From Candidatus Methylomirabilota bacterium (GTDB lineage Bacteria; Methylomirabilota; Methylomirabilia; Methylomirabilales; Methylomirabilaceae), in NCBI GenBank assembly GCA_028870115.1, contig JAGWQH010000053.1, positions 1-39,097 on the forward strand: 39,097 nt of DNA. The letters are read 5' to 3'. A model generated the notes under the pieces. The model saw nothing but the letters and a program-made list of their open reading frames with translations. It searched no databases and was not told the DNA's origin. Made by a program: the position numbers and the translations under genes. Positions 16,448 to 24,061 of the stretch are shown here, piece by piece; positions within the stretch are counted from its first letter, which is position 1; every line of letters starts with the position of its first letter.

Positions 16448-19400
16448 ATGACGGTGACCATGAGCCAGTTCGCCTTTATCGAGCGCGAATGGTCGGCGGT
16501 CTTTGACGCGGCGGCGAGGGCCGAGGCCGCCGTCGATGCCGACCCGCGCACGGCGTGCTTCTATGCCCGTCGGGCACTCGAACTGGCCGTGAGCTGGGCC
16601 TACAAGCACGATGCGGCACTCAAGCTGCCCTATCAGGACAACCTCGCCGCACTGATCCACGAACCGAGCTTCAAGCAGACGGCGGGCGAGGCGGTGTTCA
16701 GCAAGGCGCGGGTGATCAACACGCTCGGCAACCGCGCCGTGCACAGCCATCGCGCCATCCCCACGGAAGACGCGCTGGCCGCGTTGCGCGAGCTGTTCCA
16801 CGTGGCCTATTGGTTCGCCCGCACCTACGGAAGGATAGGGCGTCCCGCGCCAGGACTCGCCTTCGATGCGGCAGCACTGCCCAAAGTCCCGCCGTCACCG
16901 CAGCAGACCCCCGAGCAGTTGCGGACGCTGGAGGCGAGCCTACGCGAGCGGGACGAAAAGCTTGCGGCGATACTCGCGGACAGGGGCGCCCTCGACGAGG
17001 AACTGAAGCGCCTCCGCGCCGAGGTGGCCAAGATCAAGCTGGTTGCCACCGCCCAGGCGGATACCCACGACTACTCCGAGGCCGAGACCCGCGACTACTT
17101 CATCAACCTGCTGCTCAAGGAGGCGGGCTGGCCGCTCAGCCAGCCGCGCGACCGCGAGTTCGAAGTCAGCGGCATGCCCAATACAGAGGGCAAGGGCTTT
17201 GTAGACTACGTGCTGTGGGGTGACGACGGCAAGCCGCTGGGCCTCGTCGAAGCCAAGCGAACGCGACGCGACGCGCGCGTCGGCCAGCAGCAAGCCAAGC
17301 TCTACGCGGACTGCCTGGAGCAACAGTTCGGTCAGCGGCCGCTTATCTTTTACTCCAACGGTTACGAGCACTGGCTCTGGGATGATACCCGGTACCCGCC
17401 GCGCCAGGTGCAGGGCTTCTACAAGAAGGCGGAGCTGGAGCTCCTGGTCCAGCGTCGCGGGACGCGCCGGCTGCTGGCAGAGGCTGCCATCGACCCGGCC
17501 ATCGTCGAGCGCCACTATCAGACCCGTGGTATTCGCCGCATCGCGGAAAGCTTCGAGCGCGACCATGACCGCAAGGCGCTGCTTGTGATGGCTACCGGCG
17601 CGGGCAAGACGCGCACAGTGATTGCCCTGTGTGACCTCCTGATGCGCTGCAACTGGGTCAAGCGCGTGCTGTTCCTCGCCGACCGCGTGGCGCTTGTCAA
17701 TCAGGCGGTGAATGCCTTCAAGCGCCACCTGCCGGACGCCTCGCCGGTCAATCTCGTCACCGAGAAGGACGGCGAGGGACGGGTGTTCGTGTCGACCTAC
17801 CCGACGATGATGGGCCTTGTCGACGAGACCCGTGACGGTCAGCGGCGCTTCGGCGTCGGTCATTTCGATCTCGTCATCATCGACGAGGCGCACCGCTCGG
17901 TGTTCCAGAAGTACCGCGCTATCTTCGACTACTTCGACTCACTGCTGGTGGGCCTGACGGCCACGCCCAAGGACGAGGTGGACCGCAACACGTATCGGCT
18001 ATTCGACCTTGAGGATGGGGTACCGACTGACGCCTACTCGCTGGAGGAGGCGGTGCGCGACGGTTTTCTGGTTCCGCCAAAGGCCGTGTCGGTGCCGCTC
18101 AAGTTCCAGCGCGAAGGGATTAAGTACGACGACCTGTCCGAGGAGGACAAAGACCAGTGGGATGCCCTGGAGTGGGATGAAGGCGGTAACGTGCCCGACC
18201 GAGTCGAGGCCGAGGCGGTCAACAAGTGGCTGTTCAACAAAGACACTGTGGACAAGGTGCTGGCGCACCTGATGACCCAGGGTCTTGCCGTGGCGGGTGG
18301 CGATCGGCTCGGCAAGACGATCATCTTCGCCAAGAACCAGGATCACGCCGAGTTCATCGGTGAGCGCTTCAACGCCAACTACCCGCACTTCAAGGGGGAG
18401 TTCGCCCGAGTCATCACCTTCAAGACCGAGTATGCGCAGAACCTGATTGACAACTTCTCAGCCAAGGACAAGGTACCGCATGTCGCCATCTCGGTGGATA
18501 TGCTCGATACCGGCATCGACATCCCCGAGGTCGTGAATCTGGTGTTCTTCAAGTTGGTGCGCTCGAAGACCAAGTTCTGGCAGATGGTGGGCCGTGGCAC
18601 GCGACTATGCCCGGACCTGTTCGGGCCGGGTCAGGACAAGCAGTTCTTCTATCTCTTCGACTACTGTCAAAACCTCGAGTACTTCAGTCAGGACGTTCCG
18701 ACGACGGAGGGCGCACTGGTCGAATCCCTTGGCAAGCGGCTGTTCAATGCGCGCCTTGAGTTGATCGCGGAACTCGACAAGCGCCCTGACGACGTCGAAC
18801 GAGATCTGGCCCAGGATCTCTCGGCCTTATACCGTACCACGGGGACCAGCCGCGAGGTGCGGCAGGCCACCGCCGACCTGCTCCACGGCGAGGTTGCGGC
18901 GATGAACCTCGACAACTTTGTGGTCCGCCCGCGGCGGCGCCTGGTCGAGAAGTACGCCAGGCCGGACGCCTGGACGTCGCTGCCGCCGGAGGCGGTGGCC
19001 GAGCTGTCGCGTGAGGTCGCCGGGCTTCCCTCGGAACTCGACCCGGAGAATGAAGAGGCGAAACGCTTCGACCTGTTGCTCCTGAGCCTCCAGCTCGTGC
19101 TGCTGCGCTCCGAACCCGGCTTTCAACGGCTACGTGACCGGGTCAAGGAAATCGCTGGGCTGCTGGAGGAGAAATCGGCCATCCCGATGGTGCGGGAGCA
19201 GATGGCATTCATCCAGGACGTGCAAAGCGACGAGTGGTGGCAGGACGTCACCGTCCCGGTGCTCGAAGTCGTACGCCGCCGGTTACGGAATCTGGTACAA
19301 CTGATCGAGAAGCAACAACGTAAACTTATTTATACGGACTTCGAGGACGTCATGGGCAGCGAGATCAACATCGACCTGCCCGGTGTCGCAGTAGGCACGG

Positions 19401-19873
19401 ACTACGCCAGGTTCCTCGCCAAGGCGCGGGCTTTCCTGCGGGGGCACCTCGACCACGTCGCCATCTACAAGCTGCGCATGAATAAGCCGCTCACCGCGAC
19501 CGATCTTGGTGAACTCGAACGCATGCTCGCTGAAAGCGGGCTGGGCGAAGCCGAGGATATTCGCCGCGCCGCGGTAGAGTCGCAGGGACTCGGCCTGTTC
19601 GTGCGTTCACTCATCGGGCTGGATCGCGGAGCAGCCAAAGATGCCATGGCGAGCTTCATCAGCGGCAAAACGCTCTCAGCGAACCAGATCGAGTTCATCA
19701 ACCTGGTCGTGGATCACTTGACGGAGCACGGTATCGTTGAACCTAGCGCGCTGTACGAGTCGCCGTTCACCGATCTGACGCCGCGAGGTCCGGATGGACT
19801 GTTCAGCCCGGTTCACCTCGACGAACTGATGCGTGTACTGGAGGCCGTTCGAGCAACAGCAAAGGCGGCGTGA
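16448..19873 (+). CDS. hsdR: Type I restriction endonuclease, motor and nuclease subunit
   Basis: This 1141-aa subunit translocates and cleaves unmethylated DNA. In order it has a DUF4145-like N-terminal domain (about 15-115), a PD-(D/E)xK nuclease with D253 and E268-A-K270 (GFVDYVL... GLVEAKRT), a helicase with Walker A ATGAGKT (382-388) and DEAH (479-482), a second RecA domain (VGRGTR near 715), and an EcoEI-type C terminus. The frame is open upstream to 16289, but that overlaps fic and runs through the repeats. The ATG at 16448 has AGGAG four nt before it; the ATG at 16460 is an alternative. No break is seen, so the nuclease looks intact. Confidence 0.95.
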   Translation: MTVTMSQFAFIEREWSAVFDAAARAEAAVDADPRTACFYARRALELAVSWAYKHDAALKLPYQDNLAALIHEPSFKQTAGEAVFSKARVINTLGNRAVHSHRAIPTEDALAALRELFHVAYWFARTYGRIGRPAPGLAFDAAALPKVPPSPQQTPEQLRTLEASLRERDEKLAAILADRGALDEELKRLRAEVAKIKLVATAQADTHDYSEAETRDYFINLLLKEAGWPLSQPRDREFEVSGMPNTEGKGFVDYVLWGDDGKPLGLVEAKRTRRDARVGQQQAKLYADCLEQQFGQRPLIFYSNGYEHWLWDDTRYPPRQVQGFYKKAELELLVQRRGTRRLLAEAAIDPAIVERHYQTRGIRRIAESFERDHDRKALLVMATGAGKTRTVIALCDLLMRCNWVKRVLFLADRVALVNQAVNAFKRHLPDASPVNLVTEKDGEGRVFVSTYPTMMGLVDETRDGQRRFGVGHFDLVIIDEAHRSVFQKYRAIFDYFDSLLVGLTATPKDEVDRNTYRLFDLEDGVPTDAYSLEEAVRDGFLVPPKAVSVPLKFQREGIKYDDLSEEDKDQWDALEWDEGGNVPDRVEAEAVNKWLFNKDTVDKVLAHLMTQGLAVAGGDRLGKTIIFAKNQDHAEFIGERFNANYPHFKGEFARVITFKTEYAQNLIDNFSAKDKVPHVAISVDMLDTGIDIPEVVNLVFFKLVRSKTKFWQMVGRGTRLCPDLFGPGQDKQFFYLFDYCQNLEYFSQDVPTTEGALVESLGKRLFNARLELIAELDKRPDDVERDLAQDLSALYRTTGTSREVRQATADLLHGEVAAMNLDNFVVRPRRRLVEKYARPDAWTSLPPEAVAELSREVAGLPSELDPENEEAKRFDLLLLSLQLVLLRSEPGFQRLRDRVKEIAGLLEEKSAIPMVREQMAFIQDVQSDEWWQDVTVPVLEVVRRRLRNLVQLIEKQQRKLIYTDFEDVMGSEINIDLPGVAVGTDYARFLAKARAFLRGHLDHVAIYKLRMNKPLTATDLGELERMLAESGLGEAEDIRRAAVESQGLGLFVRSLIGLDRGAAKDAMASFISGKTLSANQIEFINLVVDHLTEHGIVEPSALYESPFTDLTPRGPDGLFSPVHLDELMRVLEAVRATAKAA

Positions 19874-19904
19874 TGCGGGGAAGAGAGATGCCCAATAAGC
19901 GGCC

Positions 19905-19958
19905 GCAGCAGACGGTCGTCTACGGGAGCACGCTCGTGCATCCGCCCGCTGCTGACCC
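19905..19958 (+). repeat. Left copy of a 54-bp repeat bracketing the CopG/PIN module
   Basis: This stretch matches 20776-20829 at 45 of 54 positions without gaps, in direct orientation. It lies 31 bp after hsdR. The gap 19874-20020 has no gene. Confidence 0.7.
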
Positions 19959-19984
19959 GCAGCCCCGTTGAGCCGATCCTCTCA

Positions 19985-20013
19985 TTGACACTACAGTCGA
20001 GTTGTCCTACAGT
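19985..20013 (+). promoter_or_regulatory. Promoter and likely operator of the CopG/PIN pair
   Basis: TTGACA (19985-19990) is followed after 17 bp by TACAGT (20008-20013). The antitoxin ATG is at 20021, so transcription would start at or next to it, giving a leaderless or nearly leaderless message. CTACAGT is repeated at 19991-19997 and 20007-20013, one copy overlapping the -10, as expected for a ribbon-helix-helix operator. Confidence 0.6.
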
Positions 20014-20020
20014 GTATGAC

Positions 20021-20242
20021 ATGAAGACAAGCAGCCTCACAATCAGACTCGACAAAGATCTGGACGACCTGTTAACCAAGGCGAGTCGTCGGTCAGGAAA
20101 AAATCGGAGCGAGGTCGCCCGAGAGGCCCTTCGTCGCCAGCTTCGGATCAGCCAGTTTGAAGCGCTGCGGCGCAAGATCATGCCTTTTGCGGAGGCGCGA
20201 GGCTACCTGACAGACGAAGACGTGTTCGCCGAGGTGTCGTGA
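20021..20242 (+). CDS. CopG-type ribbon-helix-helix antitoxin
   Basis: From ATG at 20021 the product is 73 aa. The N-terminal strand SSLTIRLDKDLDDLL and helices ASRRSGKNRSEVAREALRRQL make a ribbon-helix-helix DNA-binding domain (about residues 3-48). The C-terminal tail (YLTDEDVFAEVS) would bind the toxin. An upstream in-frame start at 19985 would begin inside the promoter and is unlikely. It overlaps the PIN toxin by 4 bp. It probably represses its own promoter together with the toxin. Confidence 0.9.
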   Translation: MKTSSLTIRLDKDLDDLLTKASRRSGKNRSEVAREALRRQLRISQFEALRRKIMPFAEARGYLTDEDVFAEVS

Positions 20243-20682
20243 GGGTTTTCCTCGATACCAATGTTCTGGCCAGCGCAGCGGCAACTCGCGGACTGTGCGC
20301 AGACGTACTACGCGAGGTACTGACGTCGCATGAACTCCTGACGTCCGCACGAGTACTGAGCGAACTGAGGCGTGTCTTGCGGATCAAGTTCGGTATCGCG
20401 CAGGATTTGATTGCTGATTTTATCGGACTGTTGCGGCAAGACACCGTGCTTGGACAGCCCGGCAGGCTCCCGACGGTTGACATCGAAGATCAGGATGATC
20501 TGCTCATTCTATCGGCTGCGATATCGGCTGGAGCAGATCTGTTCGTGACAGATGATCAGGAGCTTCTGGATATCGGCCACATCGAGGATCTGACGATTCT
20601 CTCTCCAAGGCAGTTCTGGGAGAAACTGAAGGCCCCATTACAGCGTGGAGCCGGACGCGGCAAAGTACGCCGACTACGTTAA
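20239..20682 (+). CDS. PIN-family toxin
   Basis: This 147-aa PIN-domain RNase starts at GTG within the antitoxin stop (4-bp overlap). The first acidic residue is in VFLDTNVLASA. The later acidic cluster is VDIEDQDDLLILSAAISAGADLFVTDDQELLDI, with DDLLILSAA and TDDQ as the conserved strands of the 'putative toxin-antitoxin system toxin component, PIN family'. The basic tail (RGAGRGKVRRLR) may bind RNA. It forms a module with the CopG antitoxin that is bracketed by similar 54-bp repeats. Confidence 0.9.
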   Translation: MRVFLDTNVLASAAATRGLCADVLREVLTSHELLTSARVLSELRRVLRIKFGIAQDLIADFIGLLRQDTVLGQPGRLPTVDIEDQDDLLILSAAISAGADLFVTDDQELLDIGHIEDLTILSPRQFWEKLKAPLQRGAGRGKVRRLR

Positions 20683-20775
20683 GCCGATAGCGCGGATGCT
20701 TTACGCCGCGCCATTGGTGTTGCGGATTACCACTTGCTTTTTGTCCGGCGCCTTCGCGACGGCCATCAACTGACT

Positions 20776-20829
20776 GCAGGAGGCGGTCGTCCACGTGAGC
20801 CCGCTCGTGCGTCTGCCTGCCGCTGACCC
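20776..20829 (+). repeat. Right copy of the 54-bp repeat bracketing the CopG/PIN module
   Basis: See 19905-19958 for the partner copy (83% identity by eye). It lies between the PIN toxin and the NO reductase gene. The surrounding gap 20683-20920 has no gene I can support, though minus-strand frames run through it. Confidence 0.7.
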
Positions 20830-20920
20830 ATTCGAAAGACGACTGCATTCGCGTGTTGATCCGACAGGGCGTCTTCTCTGGCCTTTCGGAAGGCCGCGAC
20901 ATGAGCCAAAGGAGCAATCA

Positions 20921-23113
20921 ATGAAAGCGAACCCCGATGGGCTTTCCCCTTGGTGGCGGTACGCGCTCGTTATCACGTTGATTGTTGGACTGAGTGTCTT
21001 GATCTGGCTGGCGGTACGTACCTATCAGTTCGCGCCGCCGATTCCGGACAAGGTGACCGGTCCTGGCGGCGTGATCGTCATGACGGGCGAAGACATCCGG
21101 GCCGGGCAGGAAGTGTTCTTGAGGTACGGCCTGATGGAAAACGGCTCCGTCTGGGGGCATGGGGCATACCTGGGGCCAGATTTTTCGGCGGAATATCTGC
21201 ACGCATTGGCGGTCGCAGCAGGGCCGGCGTTGAAGCGGAATCGCTATGACGCGCAGACCGGAACATTAACGTTTACGGAGGCGGAGGCGGCTACGTTCGA
21301 GAGCCAGGTGGCGAGGTGGACAGCGTACTTCGCCGAGCCGACAGGCAACGTAGGGCTGCCAGCCGGATACATCACCGACCCGGCGGAGTTGCGACAACTC
21401 ACTGCCTTCTTTGCGTGGACGGCGTGGGCGTCCGTTGCCAATCGGCCCAATAAGTCCTACTCGTACACAAACAACTTTCCGTACGAACCGCTGAGCGGGA
21501 ATACGCTGACAGCCGACGCAATTCTGTGGAGTGCGCTGAGCCTGATCGCATTGTTGGCAGGGATCGCGGGGGTGCTGTTTGCGTTCGGTAAGTTTGACTT
21601 CCTCGGTTGGAAGGGTGGGAGCGGGCACGTACATCCCACGATGTTGCCGGGTGTAGCTTCGGACAGTCAGCGGGCGACGATCAAGCTCTTTGCGATGGTC
21701 GCGCTCCTGTTTCTGGCGCAGGTGATCGTTGGCGCCGCGACCGCGCATTACCGGGCTGAGCCCGGTAAGTTCTACGGTATCGACCTGGCACAGGTTGCGC
21801 CGAGTCACATCATGCGGACATGGCATTTGCAGTTGGCGATCTTCTGGATTGCGACCGCCTACGTGGCGGGCGGACTGTTCCTGGCAGCGGCGCTAGGCAA
21901 CCGCGAGGTACGCGGGCAGGTGCCGGGCATCAATCTACTGTTTATCGCGCTGGTGGTGGTCGTAGCCGGCAGCTTGTTGGGCGAGTGGCTGGGGGTGAAG
22001 CAGGTGTTCGGCTCGCTGTGGTTTTGGTTTGGGCATCAAGGCTGGGAATATCTGGACCTGGGGCGGGCGTGGCAGATCATGCTGGTCATCGGGCTGGTGC
22101 TGTGGCTGGTGTTGTTGGTGCGCGCCATGGCCCCGGCGCGGCAGAACCCGAAACAGCGCCAGGTCGTATCGCTGTTTCAGTATGCCGCCCTCGCGATTCC
22201 GCTCTTTTACCTGCCGGCAATGTTCTTCGGCAGTACCACCCACTTATCGGTTGTGGACCACTGGCGGTTCTGGATCGTCCACCTCTGGGTCGAAGGATTC
22301 CTGGAGTTATTCGTGACGGTGATGGTGGCGCTGATCTTCTTGGAGTTGGGCGTCATGTCGCATGCGAACGTGGCGCGTGTCGTCTATCTTGACGCGATCC
22401 TGTACCTTGGCAGCGGCATCATCGGGACCGGACATCATTGGTACTGGACCGGTCAGACGACCATTACGATGGCCCTGTCGGCGGTGTTTTCGGCCATGGA
22501 GGTCGTTCCGCTGACGTTGCTGACACTGGACGCGTGGGACTTTATCAAGCTGACTCGGAGCCAGTGCGGCGTGTGTGAGCTGCCGGTGTCGTTGCCGCAT
22601 AAGTGGACGTTCTACTTCCTGATGGCGGTTGGCTTCTGGAATTTCGTCGGCGCCGGTGTATTTGGTTTCCTCATCAATCTGCCGGTCGTCAGTTTCTATG
22701 AGGTCGGCACGATCCTGACATCGAACCACGGGCATACGGCGATGATGGGAGTGTTCGGGATGCTGGGGTTAGCGCTGATGGTGATTGCGTTCCGGCAGGT
22801 GCTGGATGAGCAGCAGTGGCAACGCGTGGAGAAGTTCGTGCGCGTATCGTTCTGGGGTCTGAACATCGGCCTGGCGATGATGGTGATACTGAGCCTCTTC
22901 CCCGGTGGCGTCTTGCAACTATGGGATGTGTTGACCAACGGTTACTGGCATGCACGCGGTCCGGAGTTCATGAACCAACCGTTCGTACGCCTGCTCGAAT
23001 GGCTGCGCCTTCCTGGGGACGCCGTGTTTATCGTATTCGGCGCCGCGCCGATGGCGCTGGCGGCGGTCCTGACCTGGAGATTCACGCACGCGAACAGCAG
23101 ACGTCAGCCATGA
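20921..23113 (+). CDS. norZ: Quinol-dependent nitric oxide reductase (qNOR)
   Basis: This 730-aa membrane enzyme reduces 2 NO to N2O with electrons from quinol. It has an N-terminal helix, a periplasmic cytochrome-c-like fold without heme motif (about 40-200), then a NorB-like bundle of about 12 helices. Aligned to Geobacillus qNOR, the FeB ligands are H454, H505 and H506 (508, 559, 560) and the glutamates E458 and E527 (512, 581), with identical spacing. The quinol-site residues H276, E280 and F284 (328, 332, 336) are also kept. NO dismutases of NC10 bacteria lack several of these. ATG at 20921 follows AGGAG by 6 nt; the frame is open upstream but has no other good start. A CGVC pair (549-552) is unusual. 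Confidence 0.93.
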   Translation: MKANPDGLSPWWRYALVITLIVGLSVLIWLAVRTYQFAPPIPDKVTGPGGVIVMTGEDIRAGQEVFLRYGLMENGSVWGHGAYLGPDFSAEYLHALAVAAGPALKRNRYDAQTGTLTFTEAEAATFESQVARWTAYFAEPTGNVGLPAGYITDPAELRQLTAFFAWTAWASVANRPNKSYSYTNNFPYEPLSGNTLTADAILWSALSLIALLAGIAGVLFAFGKFDFLGWKGGSGHVHPTMLPGVASDSQRATIKLFAMVALLFLAQVIVGAATAHYRAEPGKFYGIDLAQVAPSHIMRTWHLQLAIFWIATAYVAGGLFLAAALGNREVRGQVPGINLLFIALVVVVAGSLLGEWLGVKQVFGSLWFWFGHQGWEYLDLGRAWQIMLVIGLVLWLVLLVRAMAPARQNPKQRQVVSLFQYAALAIPLFYLPAMFFGSTTHLSVVDHWRFWIVHLWVEGFLELFVTVMVALIFLELGVMSHANVARVVYLDAILYLGSGIIGTGHHWYWTGQTTITMALSAVFSAMEVVPLTLLTLDAWDFIKLTRSQCGVCELPVSLPHKWTFYFLMAVGFWNFVGAGVFGFLINLPVVSFYEVGTILTSNHGHTAMMGVFGMLGLALMVIAFRQVLDEQQWQRVEKFVRVSFWGLNIGLAMMVILSLFPGGVLQLWDVLTNGYWHARGPEFMNQPFVRLLEWLRLPGDAVFIVFGAAPMALAAVLTWRFTHANSRRQP

Positions 23114-23130
23114 AGTGAGTCGGCGCCGTG

Positions 23131-23170
23131 CGAACTTGACAAGTTTCCGGAAAGGCAAGAAAATCGCCGC
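23131..23170 (+). repeat. Right copy of the island-bracketing direct repeat
   Basis: This is the partner of 11609-11649. It contains TTGACA (23136-23141), a 17-bp spacer and GAAAAT, promoter-like and pointing to the secreted protein at 23311. It lies 17 bp after the NO reductase stop. The gap 23114-23310 also contains the tandem GTGTACGGTGTACG near 23238 and no gene. Confidence 0.65.
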
Positions 23171-23310
23171 AGTTGTCAAACGTTTCGGATAGTGATATGC
23201 GGGTCAGTATACTCAATAATTAGGCATCGGTTCCACGTGTACGGTGTACGCTTTGGATGCTATGACAAGATGTGTTACTGGACTGTGATTACTTCAACGA
23301 GGAGCGAACT

Positions 23311-23844
23311 ATGAGGCTGAAATACTTGACCGTGGGTGCTGTCGCCAGTCTTCTTCTGCTAGGCTCGTTTCAGGCGGCCTTAGCGACGGATATCGTTGAT
23401 TTACTTTTTGAAATCAATACCAAGGACGAAGATAAAGACAAAGGCGAACCGATCAATTTTCAGATCCTTAAGGACGATAAAATTGTCGTCTACGATTCCA
23501 ACTGGATCTTTGGCAACTGGACGTTGAAACCGAATTCGTACAACTATAAGAGGGCGCCTTGGGGGGGAGCCAAGATCATTGTTCCCATTACAACCGACGA
23601 CTGCTCTAAGCTGAAATTGCGCGTCGAAAAAATGGGCGACAACAGTTGGAAAGCCACCTTTCAGGTCCGGGCTAATGACAAACAGCTCACACTGTTGAGT
23701 GAGACGCCTATCGTTCAGTTTGGCAAGGGCCATCCGATCCTCGCTGAAAAGCCTGAGGGTGCGGGAGACGCAAAGGTTACGCACTGGAACGGTGGGAACG
23801 TCCATATCTTCGCATTTAACTGCCCACCACCGGAAAAGAAATGA
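23311..23844 (+). CDS. Secreted protein of unknown function
   Basis: From ATG at 23311 (AGGAG six nt upstream) the product is 177 aa. It begins with a clear signal peptide (MRLKYLTVGAVASLLLLGSFQAALA, shown here in full only because it is the cleavage landmark; cut after ALA). The mature part is rich in beta-strand residues and Lys/Asp, with a charged DEDKDKGEP stretch, two cysteines (DDCSKL and FNCPPP) and a short lysine tail. I recognise no domain. The codon use is more AT-rich than in the neighbours. It sits between the NO reductase and pheT, just outside the right repeat, so it may be part of the accessory region. Confidence 0.8.
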   Translation: MRLKYLTVGAVASLLLLGSFQAALATDIVDLLFEINTKDEDKDKGEPINFQILKDDKIVVYDSNWIFGNWTLKPNSYNYKRAPWGGAKIIVPITTDDCSKLKLRVEKMGDNSWKATFQVRANDKQLTLLSETPIVQFGKGHPILAEKPEGAGDAKVTHWNGGNVHIFAFNCPPPEKK

Positions 23845-23969
23845 CTCTACAGTCTTGACACGGTATAGACAATGGGCACGGGTCTAGCCTATAGGTAGCA
23901 GGCCGCCGGTGTAACGATCTTCGAGACGACTATCAACTCAGCCGGCGAGAGGCCACGCGGGCCCTCCTA

Positions 23970-23998
23970 TTGACACAGCACATTCCATCGCGTTATCG
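23970..23998 (+). promoter_or_regulatory. Probable promoter of pheT
   Basis: TTGACA (23970-23975), a 17-bp spacer and TTATCG (23993-23998) lie 64 bp before the pheT ATG. The gap 23845-24061 has no gene; another TTGACA occurs near 23853 without a convincing -10. Confidence 0.5.
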
Positions 23999-24002
23999 TC
24001 CT

Positions 24003-24018
24003 AGTCCGATCGCGGACT
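24003..24018 (+). other. Small hairpin in the pheT leader
   Basis: AGTCCG (24003-24008) pairs with CGGACT (24013-24018) over the loop ATCG and is followed by TTTATGA. It is too small to call an attenuator. Confidence 0.3.
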
Positions 24019-24061
24019 TTATGACGGATCACTTGATGTTGACGAGAGACTCAATCATCAC

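Noticed and set aside
19905-20829. CRISPR array from repeats near the toxin-antitoxin module
   Set aside because: There are only two copies, far apart, with genes between them and no spacers or cas genes.
20795-20920. Upstream extension of the NO reductase frame
   Set aside because: The extension runs through the repeat, and the ATG at 20921 has the ideal AGGAG site and the expected N-terminal helix.
20701-20976. Minus-strand frame ending ...KKQVVIRNTNGAA before the NO reductase
   Set aside because: It overlaps the NO reductase start and the 54-bp repeat. The C-terminal piece could be a gene remnant, but I cannot name it.
20921-23113. NO dismutase (Nod) identity
   Set aside because: The paired histidines, both glutamates and the quinol-site His, Glu and Phe are all present, unlike in Nod.
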